Position numbers and translations under genes: made by a program. DNA of 8,301 nucleotides. Source: Streptomyces sp. NRRL WC-3549. GTDB taxonomy: Bacteria > Actinomycetota > Actinomycetes > Streptomycetales > Streptomycetaceae. Positions 6,205 through 8,301 of this stretch are shown here, one piece after another (the first letter of the stretch is position 1; each line of letters opens with the position of its first letter). The DNA is taken from contig NZ_KL585415.1 of the NCBI RefSeq assembly GCF_000721935.1, positions 12,831-21,131 on the forward strand, in the 5' to 3' direction. The notes below the pieces were generated by a model that was given only the letters and a program-made list of their open reading frames with translations, made no database searches and was not told the DNA's origin.

Positions 6205-6230
6205 GGCGCGGAGCGGATGGCCGCTGCGCC
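6205..6230. terminator. Second hairpin in the convergent gap
   Basis: GGCGC-(GG bulge)-AGCGG-ATGG-CCGCT-GCGCC gives ten base pairs with a two-base bulge and a tetraloop. Immediately before it, GCCGGA-CC-TCCGGC (6194-6207) is another small inverted repeat that overlaps it, so the two folds are alternatives. Either could back up termination. Confidence 0.35.
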
Positions 6231-6336
6231 AGGTGCTGAGGCGTCCGCAGCGTTCGGCGGTGGTGGGCGCGCATGGCTGCGGGAAGCGCGCTGCCCCGGG
6301 CAGGGCCGTCGCGGGGGATCTGCGCCCGGCACTCCG

Positions 6337-6384
6337 CGGTGGGGAAGCCGCGCGGGGGCGGGTGGAGCGTCGGCTTCCCCACCG
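6337..6384 (-). terminator. Terminator hairpin of the trefoil-like gene
   Basis: CGGTGGGGAAGCCG (6337-6350) and CGGCTTCCCCACCG (6371-6384) are perfect 14-bp arms around a 20-nt loop, five bases beyond the stop codon on the minus strand. The long stem and its position make it the most convincing terminator in this gap. Confidence 0.78.
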
Positions 6385-6389
6385 GCGGG

Positions 6390-6965
6390 TCAGGCGCGGT
6401 GGATCTTCCAGTCGGCGACGTCCGCGGCCCGGTTGTAGTAGGCGCTGGTGCAGACCTTGTACTGCCCGGCGACGGGCCCGTTGCCGTTGGTCTCCAGGAA
6501 CCCGCCGTTGCCGGCGTAGGTGTTCCACAGGTGCACGACGTCACCGATGCGGACGCTCTGGTCGGAGGGGGCGGAGGCGCGGGCGAAGATGTGCCAGTTG
6601 CCGGTGCCGGAACCCGCCGCGCGTTCCCTGGCCGTAGACGTGAGCACGTCGTACTTGGCCCCGGACCGCTTCTGCCCGTCGGCCGCGTGCCCGTTGGTGT
6701 CGAGGTACCCGCCGTCGCCGCCGTAGAGGTTGCGCAGTTGGACGAGGTCACCGCTGGTGACCGGGGTACCGGTGGCCTTGCCGGTGGCCGAGAGGATCTC
6801 CCAGGTGCCCGTGCCCTGGCCCCGGGTGGGTGACTCGGCGGTCGACACCCCGTACTTGGCCCCGGACGCGGCGGCATGCCCGTTGGTGTCCAGGTAGCCG
6901 CCCTTGTAGTCGTTGAAGGCGTTCTGCAGGTAGATCTTGTCGCCGTACTTCAGTTCGTTCGCCAT
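6390..6965 (-). CDS. Three-repeat, probable beta-trefoil lectin-like protein
   Basis: A protein of 191 residues built from three homologous repeats. Each has a GD-hydrophobic-x-L-x-N strand (8-15, 72-79, 141-148), then GYLDTNG (23-29 and 86-92; GFLETNG at 155-161), then a tyrosine strand (YGVST, YDVLT, YKVCT), then a tryptophan strand (Trp55, Trp124, Trp186). Three units of 63-69 residues with this pattern suggest a beta-trefoil, a fold common in lectins and toxin-binding domains. I cannot name the family. The start at 6965 has AGGAG five bases upstream and gives a protein without a signal peptide. The frame is open to a GTG at 7103 that would add a signal-like hydrophobic segment; see the findings. 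It is divergent from a chitin-type LPMO, so a glycan-binding role is plausible but is inference. A strong terminator follows it. Confidence 0.87.
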   Translation of the reverse strand: MANELKYGDKIYLQNAFNDYKGGYLDTNGHAAASGAKYGVSTAESPTRGQGTGTWEILSATGKATGTPVTSGDLVQLRNLYGGDGGYLDTNGHAADGQKRSGAKYDVLTSTARERAAGSGTGNWHIFARASAPSDQSVRIGDVVHLWNTYAGNGGFLETNGNGPVAGQYKVCTSAYYNRAADVADWKIHRA

Positions 6966-6987
6966 GGGCGCTCCTGGTGGGTTCGGA

Positions 6988-7000
6988 CAGCACGGTGCTG
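6988..7000. other. Short palindrome upstream of the trefoil-like gene
   Basis: CAGCAC-G-GTGCTG is a perfect inverted repeat with 6-bp arms, 22 nt upstream of the minus-strand start codon. It would fall in the mRNA leader, next to the ribosome site, or serve as a protein-binding site. Confidence 0.4.
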
Positions 7001-7010
7001 ACATGGGGCA

Positions 7011-7042
7011 CAGCCGTGCCGTCAGGCCGTACGGCACGGCTG
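7011..7042. other. Strong 12-bp stem-loop in the trefoil gene leader
   Basis: CAGCCGTGCCGT (7011-7022) and ACGGCACGGCTG (7031-7042) are perfect 12-bp arms around an 8-nt loop. It lies 45-77 nt upstream of the minus-strand start at 6965, within the 469-bp divergent region. Neither gene ends nearby, so it is not an ordinary terminator. If transcribed with the trefoil-like gene it would be a stable leader hairpin that could stabilise or attenuate the message. Confidence 0.6.
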
Positions 7043-7260
7043 CCACGGCCAAGATGATGGCGAGAGGGAAGATCAACACGCCCGTGAACCGTCGCCGAGT
7101 CACTCGTACCGGTAAAGGGGGGAGTGGGGCGTTGACGCTGGTCGCGGCCGTACTCCTCGTCTGTCACTCGGGAGCCCGCGAGGCGGCCGGGCCTCGGGCG
7201 TGCCGGTGGACGGTGGCCCCGCGGCCCCGGTCGAGCGTGCCTTCCGTGGCTTCATTGGTA

Positions 7261-7289
7261 TGGACATGTCGAGTCGGCGGGTCTAGCCT
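7261..7289 (+). promoter_or_regulatory. LPMO gene promoter
   Basis: TGGACA (7261-7266) and TAGCCT (7284-7289) are 17 bp apart. The -35 matches TTGACA at five of six positions and the -10 has the TANNNT form. Transcription would start near 7296, giving a leader of about 140 nt before the ATG at 7435. The DasR-type palindrome begins exactly at this start point. Confidence 0.6.
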
Positions 7290-7293
7290 CAGA

Positions 7294-7309
7294 GTTGGTC
7301 TAGACCGCA
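7294..7309. promoter_or_regulatory. DasR-responsive element (dre)
   Basis: The core GGTCTAGACC (7297-7306) is a perfect palindrome and, with its flanks GTT and GCA, closely fits the published 16-bp DasR site, whose core is TGGTCTAGACCA. DasR is the GntR-family GlcNAc/chitin regulator of streptomycetes, and chitinase and chitin-binding genes carry such sites. Here it covers the predicted transcription start of the LPMO gene, a repressing position. Weaker look-alikes are at 7280-7289 (8 of 10 core bases) and 7257-7266 (7 of 10), resembling the direct repeats of chitinase promoters. Confidence 0.75.
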
Positions 7310-7434
7310 GCGGACGCGTTGCCTCCGGTTACCGCTGCCCTGCCGCGCTCGTCCCCGCCGCTCCACCCGGCAGGCGCACCGGAGGCCGCGTGTCCGCCCA
7401 GACATCCGGAATCCAGGACCACGGGAGCCGCACC

Positions 7435-8025
7435 ATGCGAAGGAAGATCACCTCGTTACTCCTCGGCCTCGGGCTGGCCGGCGGCGCGCTCGTCGCCACC
7501 GCCGGCAGTGCCCAGGGCCACGGCTACACCGACTCACCCGTCAGCCGTCAGCAACTGTGCGGCAACGGCACCGTACGCAACTGCGGGCAGATCCAGTGGG
7601 AACCGCCGAGTGTGGAAGGCCCCAAGGGGTTCCCCACGCGCGGTCCGGCCGACGGGCAGATCTGCGCGGGCGGGAACGGCCGCTTCTCCGAGCTGGACGA
7701 CCCGCGCGGCGGGAACTGGCCCACCACCAAGCTCACCGCGGGCCGGAGCCACACCTTCGTCTGGCGTATCAGCGCACGTCACGCCACCACCGACTTCCGC
7801 TACTACGTCACGAAGGACGGCTACGACCCCACCAAGCCGCTGACCAGGGCCGATCTGGATCCGCAGCCGTTTCTGACCGTGCCCTTCGGCGGCCGCCTGC
7901 CCGGCTCCACGGTCAGCCACGAGGGCGTCCTGCCGCAGAAGAGCGGCCAACACATCATCCTCGGCGTCTGGACCGTCGCGGACACCGGTAACGCCTTCTA
8001 CGCCTGCTCCGACGTGCGGTTCTGA
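7435..8025 (+). CDS. Chitin-type AA10 lytic polysaccharide monooxygenase (secreted)
   Basis: A secreted copper enzyme that cleaves crystalline chitin by oxidation (formerly CBM33, chitin-binding protein). It is 196 residues long: a signal peptide at 1-28 ending AQG, then the mature His29. The copper brace is His29 and His116 (in SARHATTDF), with Phe188 (NAFYACSD) at the axial position. Cys42/Cys50 and Cys77/Cys191 are probable disulphides. The chitin-surface motif CGQIQWEPPSVEGPKGFP (from 50) parallels the corresponding segment of Serratia CBP21, with Trp55 in place of its exposed tyrosine. It is single-domain, without a second binding module, like the streptomycete CHB proteins. The start is ATG 7435, with GGGAG seven bases upstream. 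Codon 8 is TTA, implying bldA dependence, and a dre site overlies its promoter. A 15-bp terminator stem follows. Confidence 0.97.
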   Translation: MRRKITSLLLGLGLAGGALVATAGSAQGHGYTDSPVSRQQLCGNGTVRNCGQIQWEPPSVEGPKGFPTRGPADGQICAGGNGRFSELDDPRGGNWPTTKLTAGRSHTFVWRISARHATTDFRYYVTKDGYDPTKPLTRADLDPQPFLTVPFGGRLPGSTVSHEGVLPQKSGQHIILGVWTVADTGNAFYACSDVRF

Positions 8026-8041
8026 CCCGCTCGGCCGACAG

Positions 8042-8086
8042 CCCTCCCGGCCCGGTGCCGCCCGCCGGAGTACCGGGCCGGGAGGG
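8042..8086 (+). terminator. Terminator hairpin of the LPMO gene
   Basis: CCCTCCCGGCCCGGT (8042-8056) and ACCGGGCCGGGAGGG (8072-8086) are perfect 15-bp arms around a 15-nt loop, 16 nt after the stop codon. This is the strongest stem in the window. No U-tract follows. It makes the LPMO gene monocistronic. Confidence 0.85.
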
Positions 8087-8229
8087 GCGCCGACGGCCCG
8101 CCCCCACGTCCGTCGCAGCAGCATCCATCCGACCCCCGGCCCGGACCGCCGCCGGTCCCGACGACGGTGTACGCGCACGGGCGCCACGCCTGTGCGCATC
8201 CGGGCCCGGCCCGCAGAAGGGAACCCCCC

Positions 8230-8301
8230 ATGCTCCGCCGCAGGACGAGAGACGCGAAGAACCCCCGTCGACCACGGGCGACGGCCTTCCTGGCCGTCTC
8301 G
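8230..8301 (+). CDS. Start of a probable secreted protein (cut by the window end)
   Basis: Only 24 codons are visible. The ATG at 8230 has AAGGGA seven bases upstream. The visible residues hold eight Arg/Lys in the first 16 (MLRRRTRDAKNPRRPR), followed by the onset of a hydrophobic run (ATAFLAV), the shape of a signal peptide n-region or a membrane anchor. The product cannot be named. It lies downstream of the LPMO terminator on the same strand. I see no clear promoter in 8087-8229, only an inverted repeat GCGCAC/GTGCGC (8173-8178 and 8192-8197). Confidence 0.6.
   Translation, partial: MLRRRTRDAKNPRRPRATAFLAVS

Larger units (their letters stand above)
5992..6389. other. Non-coding gap between convergent genes
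   Basis: About 400 bp between the stops of the transporter (plus) and the trefoil-like gene (minus). Open frames exist in all directions, but none has a ribosome site or a recognisable protein. The gap contains at least three GC hairpins, listed separately, and nothing else I can support. Confidence 0.6.

Noticed and set aside
4542..6528. Long open frames on the minus strand opposite the AI-2E transporter
   Set aside because: They are mirror frames of a high-GC gene: no ribosome sites, composition dominated by Arg, Pro, Thr and Ser, and no domain recognised. The plus-strand transporter explains the region.
6937..7434. Extension of the LPMO frame upstream to 6937
   Set aside because: It would place more than 160 unrelated residues before a perfect signal peptide and would cross the promoter, the dre site and the trefoil gene start.
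1..8301. Mobile element, CRISPR array, tRNA or rRNA genes
   Set aside because: No transposase, terminal repeats, spaced repeat arrays or recognisable RNA gene was seen on either strand.

Overview
The window looks like chromosomal DNA of a Streptomyces or close relative. It is very GC-rich, coding third positions are almost all G or C, start codons include GTG and TTG, and several proteins belong to types typical of streptomycetes: a DUF5133 protein, small membrane and lipoprotein genes, and a single-domain chitin-type AA10 LPMO. No phage, IS element, CRISPR array, tRNA or rRNA is visible. It reads as accessory or chromosome-arm sequence of small transcription units rather than one large operon.

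Layout. (1) 3-1573: a classical short-chain dehydrogenase (minus strand) divergent from a TetR-family regulator (plus strand). They share a 98-bp gap with a perfect 15-bp operator-like palindrome, so the regulator probably controls the dehydrogenase and itself. (2) 1642-2141: a small lipoprotein gene whose frame is broken by a 26-bp near-perfect tandem duplication; removing one copy restores a 157-residue protein. (3) 2281-2508: a DUF5133 protein with a second in-frame start, also with a Shine-Dalgarno, 69 nt upstream. (4) 2818-3908: a 75-residue single-span membrane protein, then a DUF4097-type beta-repeat lipoprotein. (5) 4042-4752: a dienelactone hydrolase family protein starting at TTG, followed by a strong hairpin. 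(6) 4873-5991: an AI-2E family transporter, possibly leaderless, with a 15-bp palindrome over its start codon. (7) 5992-6389: a non-coding convergent gap with terminator hairpins. (8) 6390-6965 (minus) and 7435-8025 (plus): a three-repeat, probably beta-trefoil, lectin-like protein divergent from an AA10 chitin-type LPMO. (9) From 8230: the start of another probable secreted protein, cut by the window edge.

The most coherent biology lies at 6390-8301. The LPMO has a good promoter (TGGACA-N17-TAGCCT), and a DasR-type dre palindrome (GGTCTAGACC core) lies where transcription should start, so repression in the absence of chitin or GlcNAc signals is expected. Codon 8 of the LPMO is TTA, the rare codon read by the developmental tRNA bldA. 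Two other small secreted or membrane genes (the broken lipoprotein and the 75-residue protein) also carry early TTA codons. The trefoil-like protein shares the intergenic region with the LPMO and is the least understood gene here. A joint role in chitin or glycan binding is an inference from its position and repeat structure only.
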